A stretch of DNA of 64,000 bases from Neoceratodus forsteri. Lineage: Eukaryota > Chordata > Ceratodontiformes > Ceratodontidae. The DNA is taken from assembly GCA_016271365.2 (NCBI GenBank), contig CM057452.1, positions 826,738,001 through 826,802,000 on the forward strand, in the 5' to 3' direction. Below, piece after piece: positions 23,390 to 36,895 of the stretch. Positions within the stretch are counted from its first letter, which is position 1. Each line of letters starts with the position of its first letter. A program made the position numbers and the translations under genes. The notes beneath the pieces are model-generated. The model saw only the letters and a list, made by a program, of their open reading frames with translations, did not search any database and was not told the DNA's origin.

Positions 23390-24984
23390 ACAGACTGAAC
23401 TTTTGGCTCTTAACACCTTCGGATAGAAGGGTGAGCACCTGGAAGAGCAGGGAAATTCCCAGGAAGATTGCTCATGGATGCCCCATTGAAGGAAGAGTTC
23501 CAGCTGCAATGGCCCATTGGAGAGAAAGTTTGCAGAAGCACTAAAAGTGCTGAAATGCATAATGCCTTGAAGAGGTATGCCATCTTTACCTAGAGCCTGG
23601 GGTTCTTTTTAAAATAAAGTATTTAGCTTATTGCACTTAGAAGGCGCTTTGTTTTTCCCTAGGTGGATGCAGTTCAAAACCAAGCTGGTGAAGCAAGAAT
23701 TCAGAAATAGAAAGAAATACAGGAGTGAAATAGGCAGAGTTGGATTAAAGAATAAATTAATTGGAAACAAACTCTATGCAAGATAAATTGAGGTGGGCAC
23801 TGAGAAATGGAGGCCTGGAGTGAGTGATGATCGATCTTTGAGATTGAAGCAGGTGCTCTCATGTGACCAGCTGCAAGTAAGCAAGCAGGTGAATATCCCT
23901 AGTGATGGTCAGTAAAACCCACTCCGATTTGAAGTACTTTACAGGTTTCTTTTATTTTTTAAAACTGCTTGCTGCTGAGAATAAATGGAAAAGTTTAAAA
24001 AAGGGTCATAAAGTTGGATGGAGAAGCCCTAACAGACTTTAAATCAAGAAAATATGATGCATAAATGGTGGACTCTGGTGTTAATAGAGCCAGCCAGCCA
24101 GTCAGCCAGCCAGATCTGAATGTGTTGGAAACTGAGACTGTATTCTACAGAAATAATCTTGCCAATTTTCTATCGTAGTCTGACTTTTTGACTTTGCAGG
24201 CCCTGGTGGGATGTTAACGAAGCAACTGGTAAATGTTGAAGTGCTGATTTAAGAGGCACTATCCCATGAGGTATTGTTTCAACTTTTAAATGATGGCATA
24301 ATGCTCATTTGCTATGAGTTTGGAATTTAAATAATGTATTGTTATTATGGAGACTAAACTCTCTTGGTAGTTAATTAATATTATTTAATATATGGATCTT
24401 CAATTTAATAAGTGTGTAAAGCATACAAAAAAATCATTAATACCCTCAAAGGTTCAGTGATAATAGTAGTGTCAATCACTTTTAATACTATTGTAGATCA
24501 CTTTTAATAGTATACTTTTGTTCTTATAATAGTATTGCTGCAAGTGCATGAAAAGATACCTACTCCCTCTACCTCCTTAGCGTACCTCCTCATTGGCGCT
24601 TTCCTGTGTGGGCGGCAGAACAGTTTAAAACATATGGCGCACTCTCTCTTAGCGAGAGTAGTTATCCTCCAAAAATGTTCCTGATTTTATTTTATTTTTT
24701 AAATGGAGATATCTGGTTGATCCTGTGTTCCTCTTCCACAAAAACAAGTAAAGGTAGGACTACCTGTGCTGCAAGTGAACCGGCGAGTGAGTGAGCAGTG
24801 GAATGAGCAAGCAGCTGGGTGGGCGGGAAAAGTAATCAGAGTGCCATACAGTGCGGTGCTTGGCCAGGACTGAAGAGCGAGATGAACTGAGACAGTACAG
24901 CAGTCGGCCTGGACTAATGGAATCACTCATGTCAGCAGCCGACTGCCACAAAAATAAGTTGGAGCCATATATTAAAAAAAATAT
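23390..24984. other. AT-richer inserted DNA within Harbinger, unassigned
   Basis: Base composition changes from the TG/CA-rich Harbinger interior to AT-rich DNA, and returns near 25690. No ORF of interest. It includes a short (cagc)n run (24088-24112) and a copy of the 18S-5'-like motif (24710-24725). It is probably one or more later insertions, but their edges cannot be fixed by eye. Confidence 0.4.
24710..24725 (+). other. Isolated tatctggttgatcctg motif
   Basis: Sixteen bases identical to the left terminus of the foldback at 10689. It is preceded by an A/T-rich string (tttattttttaaat), as are the copies near 11213-11390 when read on the same strand. The sequence around it is not 18S rRNA. 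Confidence 0.8.
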
Positions 24985-25131
24985 TAGATAGTTCAGGATG
25001 TATTACCAGTCAGAATACCATCTCGAGTTTCAGGACATGTAGGACCCTCTCGAGGTTCGCTCTCGAGGTTCTTACATGTCCTGAACCTCTCGATGGTATT
25101 ACTGACCGGTAATACACCCTGAACTATCCAT
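24985..25131. repeat. 147-bp near-perfect palindrome (MITE-like)
   Basis: Left end gatagttcaggatgtattac and right end gtaatacaccctgaactatc are near-exact reverse complements. Inward pairs include tttcaggacatgta with tacatgtcctgaac, and ctctcgagg with its mirror, around a centre near 25058. It differs in sequence from the palindrome at 11551 but has the same architecture. Confidence 0.9.
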
Positions 25132-26401
25132 TATTCTCTTTATGCTTACCAGACCTTTTTTCTGATTCTTCAGTGATATGTTAGTTCTATTGAAATAATA
25201 ACTGCTACTTTGATAGTTTGAATTATTGTGTTTTTTGGCTTTAAGAAATGGGTATAATTGCGTAATATTTGTGTAATGGGTCTTTAGGTAGCCATGTCAT
25301 TTTATATGCTGCTGTAAAGTTTGCTATTTAGGAGTTAATTGTGATGCACTTGGGGATATGTTCTGATTTTGCTTGAGGCATGCTGGGGAAATGGATGGAC
25401 CTTAGAGCTGCAAACTTGATATGCTGAAGCTGGAAATTTGGGTAAGACATTGTAATTGAAACAAATTGTACAGCCTAGGATGATGAGTTTATATCATTTA
25501 AAGATTGTAAATAAGTACAAAAGGAAAAGTAATGAAATAATATGTTTTAGGACAATACATGTTTCTGGTTTGACATGTTGTAGTTGTACATATAGTGTGA
25601 CAATGTGATATTGTGATATTGCTTTAGTAATTTTTTGTTGAAAATTTGTAATGGCTGTATCAAAAGTAAAAAAACTTGAACTGAAATGGGTCGGTGGAGG
25701 GTGGCTGGTCCCGCTAGTGCCACAGTGTCCTGTGCCCACATCCACTTGTCCAGCATGTTGCCCTGCACTGCTGTGTTCCTCTGCTCTGTGTTGCTGTGCT
25801 GCATGGTGTCCTACCAAGTCTCACTGTGTTCTGATTTGGCATGTGCTGCCTACCTCCATGTGCCTGTCTCACTGTGCCTGTCTGTTGCCTTTGCACAGTG
25901 GTAGTAGTGCTTAGCTATTCCATGTTGGCTGCTGGGATGTGGGTCCAGAGGATCCCAGTCCCTGCTGCACTCTGTGCTAGGGTCATTGTGTGCCATGTCC
26001 CGTTGCTTGCCCATGCCTATGTGTTGCTATGGGACATGTCCATGAGTTTGTGCTCTGCACATTTTCTGTGCCTCCCAACTCTCCTTTGGCACTATGGATG
26101 TGCACTGCCTCCAAAGTCATGGCCCTGTGCCTCTGTGCTGCCTTGAATGTGTTCCTTATCACCTGGGGCAACTTGCTGCATTTGTTATATTCAGCTTGCA
26201 CTGTTGCTCCAGTGCATGTCAGCTTGCTCCAGTGCAAGTCTGACTGTGCCATGACACTTCTTTGCAATATTCAGCATGTTTTACACCAACACATTTCTGT
26301 GGCACATCTGCTGAATATTGTATTTGCATGCCATGGCAGATCTGGATTGTGCTGCTCATCTACTTGCGTGTATTCTGGGTGCACAATTGACTATCTAGGC
26401 C

Positions 26402-29400
26402 TTTGAACAATCTATTACAAAAACTCTTACATTTATACATTTTCCATTTACTTTATTAGGTTATATTATTTTAATATATAATAAACCTTGTTAAGTGGCT
26501 CCTAATTGTATGTTAAAGGCAGAACCGACTTAGAGGGGAGAAAAAGAGGGGGATGGAAGGAAGGAGAAGGGAAGGAAAAAAGGTAAAGGGAATGGGTGGG
26601 AAGGAGAGAGGGGTGGCTGACAAATAAAAAGGAAGAGAGGAGGGGAAGAGAAAAAACATTTTTATAACTAAAAATACATATATATACACATTAGATCTTA
26701 TTTTCACTGTTTGATACTTTTTCTATTACTTACAGTCCAAATTATACAGAAAACATTTTAGATTTCTGTATGGGCAAAATGAAAACTATTATAGGTAAGG
26801 CTGTAATTCTCAATCATTATTCAAACCCTCTGCTGTGCAGCCTCCTAGTTTGAAAATAAGTCTTCAGATTTGTAAGGGTACATAGTCTATACCCATGAAG
26901 TGAAAATCATTTACTTCACCCTCATGTACAGTATTTTATGATAATGTTTCCCACTCAGGCTTCTACTTTTTGGATTCAAAGTATCCCAAAAATGCTCTTG
27001 AATATGCTCTAAGTTGACATGTTGTCCCTCAATAGAAAGCTTTGGACAGTAGCACCATAAAGCATAGATTGTAAACATAGTACAACAAGTTATGAAGTGC
27101 TGTACACTGTGAAAATACTATTGGCAGAACTGGTAAATTTACAGCACTATGTAGCTATGTCCACACACAGACTACAGTTTCCACATTGCTGGAACTCATG
27201 GGGAGAACTGCCAAAATAATATTCACATGTGTCTCCTGAAAATGACTGTGGACTGTCCAATCTCCAATGTTCTTAACTTTCTTGTAAACTACCCTAAGAC
27301 CTTGTTCAGCCACTTCCAATAAATCATAATCTGCCATTAAGGTGTGACAGAAATGTTTTAGAGTTCCTGCCACCCTTTTGGATGCCGTCAAATATTCTGC
27401 AATGACGTTTACCTGATTATTATTCATTTGTTCTCTAGCTTTAGGTATTATTAATAGCTCGTGTCTGCTCTTTAAACTTGCTTTTGTGCAAGCTATATGC
27501 AGTAATGTTTCTGGGTACCCTCTCTCAAAAAAACTCATTTTCAGTTCCCCTACCTGTTTTTCAAATGATTTAAAATCTGTATAATTTATACGGATTCTTA
27601 GAAATTGTCTGTACAGTATTGCTTGTATAACATGGAGGGGGGAAGGTGATTACTGTCAGCCCTCAACAGGGAATTACCAGAAATAGGTTTGTGAAGCCTT
27701 CTGTAATAGCCATTCTATGCTTACCTTTCTCTAAGGTAAGACTGAGAAAGTTAATACTGTCACTGTCACTTGTAGATGTAAACTTTAGATTTCAATTGTT
27801 CTGGTGTTGTCTTGATAAACTTTACAAAGTCCATTGTTTCTGCAATTGTACAATGCCAAATACATAAGATATCATCAATATAATGCCCCCCTTAATATAT
27901 AATATTGAGGATGAATGCATTAGCCATGGGGTTGTAGATGGCCACCTCCTACCAATATGACAAAAAATATTGGCATAGGAGGGGACCATCGACCACCCCA
28001 TGGCTGTTCCACAAGTCTGAAGGTAAAACTTGGAATCAAAGCAAAATTAATTAGTAGTCAAAATCAGTTCCAATGCCTGTAAAACAAAATCTGTACTCAA
28101 GATTTGTTCTGTTCCATGCTTAACAAAAAAGTGTTTAAATGCCATTAGTCCCTATTCATGTTTGAAGCAGGTGTACAGTGATGTCACATCAATCATGAGC
28201 CACAAGAAGCCTGGATCCCATTTGAAATCTCTAAGGGTGTTTAGGATAGCCATGGAGTCCCTCAAGTAAGATGGAGTGTGCTGTTCTATTGTTTGCAAAA
28301 AATAATCCAAATATACTGACAACTTCTCCATAAGAGATCCAATTGAAGACAGTATGGGTCTTCCTGGTGGTCTCTGGGCATCCTTATGAATCTTAGGCAA
28401 GATGTAAAATTGAGTGACTGTGGGTACTTCATTATACATAAAGTCATATTCATTTTGAGTAATGAAGCCTTGTTGTAAAGACATTATAAGAAAACTTTTG
28501 TTATTTTCTGAAAGTGAATAGAAGGATCAGAGGACAGTAACTTGCATGACTGGCTGCCCCAATTATCTCAACACCTGAGATCTGTAATAGGGTTTGTTCA
28601 AAATCACAATCCCCCCCCATCTGCCAGTTTGATAACTACCTCAGACATATTACTCAGTTCTTCCAAAGCCACTCTTTATGCTGATGTAATGTTTGTAAAA
28701 TGTTGATGGTGGCTTTTAAAGATGTTGTCAACTACTTTCTGGATGAGTTTCTCGTACGTTTATAGGGCTAGTGATTGCATACGGTTTGGACAAAAAAGTA
28801 GATTTCTTATGAAAGGCTTTTCTTTCTTTTTCAAAGGCTATAGCTGGATAGTCAGTGTCCCACAATTCCTCTATCAAGTTTAGAGCTGCTTCTGCATCCT
28901 AATCTATGGGTAAGACAGTCTGACCCACCTCATTAAATAAAATGTTTTCTCTAATACATGATGCAGGTTGACCTTCCCTGTTAGTCCAACATTACCACTA
29001 TTATGAATTTGCACTGTAGAAGTGTCTGTGTTGGGAACAAATAGGTCTAGAAGAAACTTCCACCCATTCTTTTTGCTTGTTGAAAAACTTTTCAGATGTA
29101 GTTTCTGGAAAACCTTCAACTATCAACTTGTAACTTGAATTTATCTACAGGCTGATTCGGCACAAAATTTAATCCTTTTGACAACACATTGATCTGTACT
29201 GCAGTTAATTCTTTGCTTGACAGGTTTAAAACAGTTAACTTTTCCTCAGATTGTGTTATGCTGCTGGTTGCTTTTGACCTTGTTTTGGATCTTGTTTTGC
29301 CTGCTCTTGTACAATGTTTCGTTTTCTCGTATTTTTGCCTACTTGGATCTGCTTCAGAATCTCCCCAACCAAGAGCCGCTTGCTCTAAAGGGGTTTCTCC

Positions 29401-30621
29401 TGTTTGTACTGAAAATGAGACACTTTTAATGTTGTCTGTTCTCTCTTGTTGATCTTTATTTTGTTTATTTTTCTTTGTATTATTTTTATTATTAGAACTC
29501 TTCTGATTTCTCCAGTATGGGGAATGTGTCAGACCTATTTTTATATCTGTTCCTCAGCTGTTTGATCTTCCCGCTATAAGAATGCTGTGGCCTGTCCCAC
29601 TTAAAAACTGTTTTATTCTTATAATCAGTGCTGTCTCTGTCGTATTTTTCCTGTTTTTTTCAGCAATTATGGCTTTTTCCAAAGTAGTTATAGTATCTAT
29701 GAGCTTTTTATTTAGGGTATCAAATTCTGCTAATTGAGTGTTAGCCACAAGCTCTTCCTCAAGTTCCCCGATATCCTGCAATGTCTGTTAATGGAGTTCA
29801 AGATCCTGGTCTTCTACAATTTGTATTTAAGTGGCTGAACAAATTTCTGAAGCAGTTTCCCAACGAGTTTTGTAACACTCCTTAAGAAAGACCCAAGAAG
29901 GATATAAATCAGTTCTCAAACTATGTGACACTAATTTTTCTTCTAAGTACTTGATGAGGCTTGTCCTGTTATAGTACAGACTTATTTTCTTCAACTTTAG
30001 ATGTTCTAATTTTACACATTTCTCTTAAGGTGTAACTGCTAGGCCTGGCTCTTGTCTAAATTCTTCAGAAAAGATATCCCCTGCTTCTTCAGCTGCATTG
30101 TACTGATGCTATGCTTTTGATAAAAGGAGTTGTCTTATACTCCTGATCCTGTAGTTCAGCTGCCCTTGCAAGGATATCATAATTGTTTCAGTTTCATTGT
30201 CATGATCACCAGCCATGTTCCTCCTGCTGTGTAGCCTCAAGGATGAATATAAAATATCTGTTGCCAATGGGCAAAAGGAGACCAACAATATGGGGGGGGG
30301 GGGCAACTGGAATTTACTGCTCTCTGCATGCACCTATTTTCAAAAAAATCATTCAGAGCTGCATCAAAGAAACAACACCAGCTTCTCTAGTAAAAAAAGT
30401 TATCTTTGTAATAAATAGATGAAGCGTTACTTGTACAAAACAACTGTGTACTGCACTCTCCCACATTCGATGTAGAAACTCAGTCAGGGAAGCTTTATAA
30501 GTTACCATTCTTTAGTCATATGAGCAGCTGCCCAGTTGCAAAAACACAGGGCGCCAAGGCAGAAAAGCTGACTCAGGCACTTCTATAGATGTACAGCTGC
30601 AACAAGAAACAATAAGCGCAT
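26402..30621 (-). pseudogene. PLE-A copy 1 protein (body)
   Basis: Read on -: a start at about 30216 (MAGDHDNETETIM), a coiled-coil stretch (29781-29554, with EELVANTQLAEFDTLNKKL), an N-terminal region (29119-28904), then reverse transcriptase blocks FYILPKIHKD, PPGRPILSS and MIDVTSLYT (28484-28152), and a post-RT region with RGYPETLLHIA (27538-27155). The YIDD segment falls in the broken zone 28150-27540. Many stops are present. Copy 2 at 39958-44299 has the same plan. No intact GIY-YIG endonuclease was recognised. Confidence 0.82.
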
Positions 30622-30925
30622 GAAGACAAAAACTATAGAAAAAGGGACAGAGGTAAGCACAGGAACGGTGGTGCATGCAGTTTGATTCATAGATTTGAAA
30701 ACAAAATGAGCAGCAGCACACACAAACCATGCTGGTTTCCACAAGAAAAACTGGGTCCAAGGATTAGTCCACCACCAGTCTTTATTAAACCTTTTGTAAC
30801 ATGTTAACACCAGGAAAGGACAGCAGTAATGGCACACTGCAGGCTTAGTATCACTCTCTTTTTAGGGCTTCTTCAGAGCAATTAGAGCTTTACAAACATA
30901 GGAGCCCTAATACTCTTTCTTTTTT

Positions 30926-31458
30926 TTGTGTTATTGTTTATCTCCCTGTGTCCCCAGCTGCCACTCCTTCAGGTAACTGCCAAGGATGCTCCCCCCCCGG
31001 CTCTGATGCTGATCCCAGACCTCACATCGCAGCCACCTCAGGGTAATCCGATGTAACCCTTCATCAGATGGGTCCTCTATTTCCGAGGAGGAATGGCCTG
31101 GAGGCCTCGGCATTGGCCCTGGGTGCTGCTGAGGTTGGGTCAGCTTCTCAGAGTTCCAAGGAGGCACTGGTCTGGGCGGCCATCATCCAGCAGTTTGGAG
31201 GTGCCATTTTTTCTGTATTTTCCTCCTTCAGTTCCCATGCGTCTCATCTGCACTGCCCCTGGTCTCCACTGGGGGCCACTACAGAGCAATGGCTATCCCT
31301 AACCCACCCCAGGAGAGGAGAGCAGTTCTGTGGATGCTCGATCCTTCTCCTTCCCCTGCCGACCCTCCGGCGCCCGAGTCCGTTCCCGAACACAGGTCGC
31401 TGGTGTGGTTTGAGGTAAGGCACCAGCGCCTCATCCCTCTGCACCTCCGGGCCAACCA
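30926..31458 (-). mobile_element. 533-bp GC-rich retro-insertion of unknown family
   Basis: aatactctttctttttt (30909-30925) and aatacactttcttattt (31459-31475) flank it, a 17-bp direct repeat with two mismatches. PLE-B 3' sequence continues on both sides. The insert is far richer in G and C than its surroundings. On - it carries an open segment (31167-30931) ending in a stop just before a short A-rich end (aaacaataacac), suggesting a reverse-transcribed 3' fragment of an mRNA or LINE. I do not recognise the peptide (it includes SSSEIEDPSDEGLHRITLRW). Confidence 0.68.
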
Positions 31459-31839
31459 AATACACTTTCTTATTTAATCACATGTTCTAATTATACAAAC
31501 AAACAAGGTAAAACTAGTGTAAAGGCAATTTACCCATTAATCCCATATCCATGTGATACCAGTCAAAGTAATCAAAACAATTAATAAAGTGATTCAAAGT
31601 AATTGCTATTAGTACTATAACAATTGGTATCATAGTTTTACTAATGCGTCTGGGCTACAATTTTTGAGGAGTTCCAGTAACCTAGGGCAGAAACACAGGG
31701 TAATTAAAGGTAATCCTAAATAATTAATAGACTTTCAGATTTGGTTTTTACAAAAAAATGTTGTTATAAATCTACTTAATATACTGACAACTTGTTCTCT
31801 ATATATGAGAATGAGATGGAGGTGGATTAAAAGGGAAAG

Positions 31840-34757
31840 CATTCCACTATTGATGCTTTTTGGCCCTTATTAAAAAGGGTGAAATTTCAAATTTGCCATT
31901 GAGACCAGGATATTGCAGAGCACTAGTTTTATAAATCCATTTTTGCTCATGGCAATTTAGCATGTTGTCTAAGTCCCCACCTCGTCCATTTTTAGAGATA
32001 CTCTGTATACCAGTCACTGAAATTTTATGTGTAACTCTGGGCAGACTATGAACATGCATTGCCATCACATATGTCAAGTTTTAATTTTTAATTGCATTTG
32101 TATACTCATAAATCCTGTATCTCAATTCCCTTTTCAGTGTTACAATCAATAACACCATTGATCTGTTCTGTCCTGCCATTAAATGGATTGTAGAAACATA
32201 ATTGTCTTTTATGGGTTTGTTGCCCCATTTTTCTTTATTAGGTTTTGTTCTGTTGGCTGGCTGGTAGCTATTGACCAAACAATCTTTCAAGTTCCTATGT
32301 CTTCTGTAGGAAACATGAATAGGTTGGCTAATAATACTACCTAACTCTGGTACACATATAAGAGTGGCAAGATTTTGTTGTATCATATTCACCACTTATT
32401 TAGTTTCCCCACCAAAATTAATGACAAAGGTCAGGAGTGAGTCTGCTGATCTTTTTTTTTTATTTTTTGGAAAGAGTAATGACTCCCTTGCCCTGTGGTC
32501 TACTTCAGTCTTTGCTTTCTCTAAAATCTGTTCTTTGTATTCCCTATCTAGAAACCTATCAAACAAATCTCTGGCGTGTGACTCATATTGTTCTAACGTA
32601 GTACAATTTCTCTTCATTCGCATAAATTGCCCCTTTGGTAGGTTTCTAATCAGATGGGGGAATGGCAACGTCTGCTCATTGCAAACTATTGCGGTCAGTA
32701 GGTTTTGTGTAGAGGTCAGTATTCAGGGTGCCATCAGTGTTTTTCATAATCAGTAGGTCTAAAAAGTGAATCTCATGTTGGTCTGAGTCTATTGAAAACC
32801 TAAGGTTTGGATTTGAATTTTCCAAAAACTTCACAAACTCTAACAGTTTGTCTTGTGACCCCCTTCAGATGAGAAAAATGTCATCAGTAAAATGTTTATG
32901 CACATCTATTTTCTCATAGAAGGGTTTTTTTGATCTATCACATATCACTGTCTGCTCCCATTTGGCCAAATACAAATTAGCCAAGCTGGTTGCCAATGTT
33001 GCACCCATGGCAGTTCCCTTGGTTAGTTTGTACAGCCTATCTACAAACATGAAAATATTATTGCTAAGTACAATGTCTGTAAATTCTTTTCATCATGTTA
33101 ATTCTAGGTTGTGTCATGGAGGTATATTTAAGCAGTGAATATTCCACAGCCTGTAAACCCTCCTCCTTGGGTATGTTAGTATATAGATCATTTACGTCCA
33201 TAGTGACAATTAACCAATCTGGATCTAGCTGAAGGTCACCAATGATTTTTAACATGCGTGTTGTGTCTTTAAGATAGCTTCCAGTAATTTCAACTAGTGG
33301 ATTTAAATGGCTATCCACACATCTAGAAATAGGTCAGGTTAACCAAACAACCCCTGACACAATGGGACATCCGGGGGTAACAGGGTTTTGTGCAATTTCA
33401 GAAGTTCATAGAATGCAGGTTTTACTGGTTGTTGAATGGACAAGTAACACACTTCATCAGTATCAATCATTTAATTTTCAAACAATTCCAGTAAATATGT
33501 TTCTACTTCTCTTTTAATAGTGCAAGTGGGATCAAAATGAAGACTTTCATAAAATTCACTATCAGACAATTGCCTATACACTTCAGCTTTGTAAGCCTCA
33601 GTATCCTGTATCACGATACTGCCCCCTTTGTCTGCAGGTTTTATTGTGATAGTAGGGTCCAAGGCAAGACTATTAAGAGCTAACCTTTCTGCTGTAGAGA
33701 GATTGAAATAGGGTAAACATGGAGGATTATTATAAATTTCTTTTAGGTCATGAACGCAACAATCTAGAAATGTTTGTACTGGTCCAGAAAAGGGAGGGCC
33801 AAAAGTTGAAGTAGGTCTAAATTGGGCCTGATTGTGTGGTTCATTTACAGTGCTGTCAACTGAGAAAACATTCACAAAAACATTTTCAAATACATTTTCC
33901 CCCACATTATTATGGCCTCTATCTAGTTAATCTCTTTTCTTATGAAAAAATACTTTTAGGTTTATCTTTCTAGCAAGTCTTTGTATAACCAGAAACATAT
34001 CAAACTGGGAATAAAGGATAAACCTTTTGAAAGTACCTGTATTTCTATTTCGGTCAGAGTACGACTAGATAGGTTAATTACATTCAGTAACAATTTCCCC
34101 TGCTCATGACTTGACCCATTAAGTTTCTGCCTCTTCCTCAAAGTTTTCCTTTTACCCCACCTCATCCTCTTGCAGTGTCATTGTCGATAGGGGTGTTGAA
34201 AACAAAGCGAGTCTGTCTGGTACTACTCTTGAGCCGAATGTGTCCAGGAGGACCATGTCCTAAAAAAGGATCCATTTCTGACTCACTTTCAATCTCTGAT
34301 GTACTTTCCTCCAGTGCTATAATCTATTGAGGCTGATGTGGAGGTTTCAGAATAGATCTCAGCTGATCTGTCCCAGTGGATGCTGCTTCGGTATAATTCC
34401 CCGCTCTGACCCGTGCAGTTTCTGTGACCTTCTTAGATTTTTCCAACTGAAGATGTGGTTTAAGAGGTAGTCATTTGTATCTCGCACAAACTTTTATGTT
34501 TTGTACCTGGAGTTTTTATCATAAAATGTCTTGCAATCTTTATATTTCCCTTGGCAACAAGCAAATTTTCTCATGTGTGCAGAACGTGGCAACCATTTTT
34601 TTCATGTGTTTGTAACTCTATGGCTACTTCCTTCATTTGTTCCTGTCCATCTTCTATAATCAGGTCTATTAGTTTTTTAGATGCTTCTTCCATTATCTTT
34701 TCCCATTTTTTTGACAAACCCAATTCTTACTTGGGAGGCTTGACTTTTTAATTTATG
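31840..34757 (-). pseudogene. PLE-B reverse transcriptase and flanking protein parts
   Basis: On - the order is: a helical EEASKKLIDLIIEDGQ region (about 34700-34640); ITIKPADKGGSIVI and RQLSDSEFYESLHFDPT (33905-33471); MDVNDLYTNIPKEEGLQAV (33318-33064); GTAMGATLATSLANLYLAKW and the active site as TDDIFLI (33050-32865); LPKGQFMRMKRNCT (32668-32396); a C-terminal part (32395-31847). The active-site motif, normally Y-x-D-D, reads F-T-D-D here, keeping both aspartates. Frames change between pieces. A GIY-YIG domain was not clearly seen. Confidence 0.85.
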
Positions 34758-35152
34758 CAACATATGTAGCCAAATAAACCATGGGATAAATTCATGTATT
34801 CTCACTGCCATGGGATATATAGTGGTTCTAATATTTATCCCACACCCTGCCGTCACTCAACCACCATTTATCCCACACCCTGCCATCAATCAAACACACA
34901 AACCCTAATTAACATAAAGTTTGCCCTTTCTTCTTTTCCCTCTATGAAATCATGCCATATTGTGCCATCTCTCACACCTGGCACAATGCATAAAGACATC
35001 GTAACACTCCACGAGCTTACTGTAACAGCAAACTCTGTACATCGGAGAACCATTGTACACAGTCAGCTGACAGAATTTAAAATAAATAATTCAACAAATA
35101 ATGTGACTATTCGTACGATAGCAAACAAAAACTACATAAAACAATAATAAAC

Positions 35153-36631
35153 ATGGCAGGGGCACAAAACAGCAGCTTTGAACTTGAGCTGCAAGACATA
35201 ATAACTCAGCTTGAAATGGACATAGACCCTCTAGAAGACCCACAACAGCAAACACCTTCAAATAAATCTGAGGCCTTCAATTTCAGCATGGCAATCACCA
35301 GCACGCCTCAGAAAAAGGCAAGCACCACAATCTGCTTCACTAGTCCTTCTTGAAGCTGCACAATACAGGTTAGCTCACACCATAAAAGCAATCAACCTGA
35401 AACTGCCACCTATGAAACTGAAAATAGCCCTAAAAAAGCACCAGCCCAGTCAGTACATTCCTCCCCATCACAAGTGAAAAAATCCTCTAACAACCATAGA
35501 CATAGCAGCAATTTCAGATGTTATCCAAAGTGCCAAAAACACCAATACACTTAAAATGACAAACATAGACTTGAATCTCGTGAAAGCATACATACAGCAC
35601 AACTTCAATATTACCACAGACCTGTACGAACTCAGCCCAGCAATGCTAAATAGTCTTCTCTGTCACTACTTCATGAATGCAAAAAAAAAAAAAAGACAAC
35701 ACACCCTATGAGCCACTAACACTGAGAACTATTTCCAAAGCATAGAAAGGCATTTAAAGGAAAACAACTACCCAATCTACATATCAACTGCGCAACAATT
35801 TGAAACTGCCAGACAAGTACTGAAATCCAAGCAAAACAGTTAAAAAGCCTTGGTAAAGGGTGCAAACCAAAAGCTGCTGATGAACTCACAGATCAAATAA
35901 TTGATGAGCTATATAAAAAAAAACTTGGTCCGTACACCCCTAACTCTCTAACAAACACCATGTGGCTCACCATCAGTCTCTACTTTGGGCTTAGAGGCAA
36001 CACAGAAATGTGCTTTCTCTGTTGGGGAGACATACAATTAAAGCAAAATGAAGATGGAAAAAAATTCCTAGAATATAACCATGAACGGCAAACAAAAAAC
36101 AGAACTGGCACAAATCCCAAGGAATACCGAAAACTAAAGCCAAGAACAAATGAAATGCCAGAAAACCTGCTCAGATGTCCAGTAACAAACTATGAGGTCT
36201 ACAAATCAAAAAGGCCAGAAAAAACTTTACAACCTGAATCTTCTTTCTTCCTCTCAGCAAACACCTCAGTACAGCAACAACAGGCCGGCTCCTGGCACAA
36301 AAATCAATCAATTGGCATAAACAAACTCTCTACCATTGTAAAAACCATGATTGCTGCAGCCAATGTTGAAAACAGCAAAAGACTAACTAACCATTCAGCC
36401 CGGAAGCACCTAGTACAAAAACTATGTGACAGTGGAGTAGCACCTACTGAGATAATACAAATATCTGGACATAAACAGCTACAAAGTCTCAATGATTATG
36501 CAAAAATAAATGAAACCAAACAACTCCAAATCTGCACACTACTAAGTGGAATGACAACCAATACCACCATTCCACCACCACCAAAGAAACTAAAGCAGCC
36601 TCCCACTCCACCTAAATATGACCACTGCTAG
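35153..36631 (+). pseudogene. Crypton tyrosine recombinase (DUF3504-type)
   Basis: Begins with a 66-residue N-terminal piece (35153-35353). It continues in broken frames through a core-binding-like region (YEPLTLRTI and STAQQFETARQVLKSKQ, 35620-35850; YTPNSLTNTMWLT near 35930-35965). The catalytic domain at 35960-36631 is open for 223 residues. It keeps the whole tyrosine-recombinase set: Arg12 (GLRGNTE), Lys46 (QTKNRTG), His145 and Arg148 (NHSARK), His171 (ISGHK) and Tyr180 (NDYAKI). Blocks such as RCPVTNYEVYKSKRP and IQISGHKQLQSLN match Crypton recombinases and their domesticated vertebrate relatives. The enzyme would excise and integrate the element by site-specific recombination. Upstream frameshifts make this copy probably inactive. 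Confidence 0.88.
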
Positions 36632-36691
36632 GAACCTGTTTTCACAGGCCGAACATAACAGAGAAGAACTTTACCTTCAACATCATGCAAG

Positions 36692-36895
36692 GTAAGCATC
36701 ATTCCACATAATGCTTTTCCCATATTTACCCATCCCCACACCACCCACACAACACGCAATCACACACTCCCCCAAAAATATTTACCTTTCACCCACCCAC
36801 ACCACCATCCCCAACACTTCATTCCACACCCACATTACAACAATATGTTCAACAAAACCAAGTAAATCTTTTTTTTGCTAATTCTTCCACCACAG
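36692..36895 (+). other. Possible intron in the Crypton gene
   Basis: A donor (caag|gtaagc) at 36692 and a polypyrimidine tract with acceptor (cttccaccacag) ending at 36895 bound this segment. The donor lies just after the catalytic-domain stop at 36631, so splicing would be in the 3' part of the transcript unless that stop is a late mutation. Confidence 0.4.

Larger units (their letters stand above)
15975..26401 (+). mobile_element. Harbinger-type DNA transposon, 10.4 kb, decayed
   Basis: The termini are inverted: ggcctaaatattcaaagcaa with attgtgca at the left, and ggcctagatagtcaattgtgca (read on -) at the right. The flanks are att (15972-15974) and ttt (26402-26404); the empty site in PLE-A copy 2 (gacatgttaaataatc, about 40047) fits a 3-bp target duplication, as in Harbinger elements. 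Inside are a HARBI1-like transposase on + and a MYB/SANT-like protein on -, the usual two-gene set. It is unusually long because it holds later insertions (CORE-SINE at 22579 and AT-rich DNA at 23390-25640). Confidence 0.87.
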
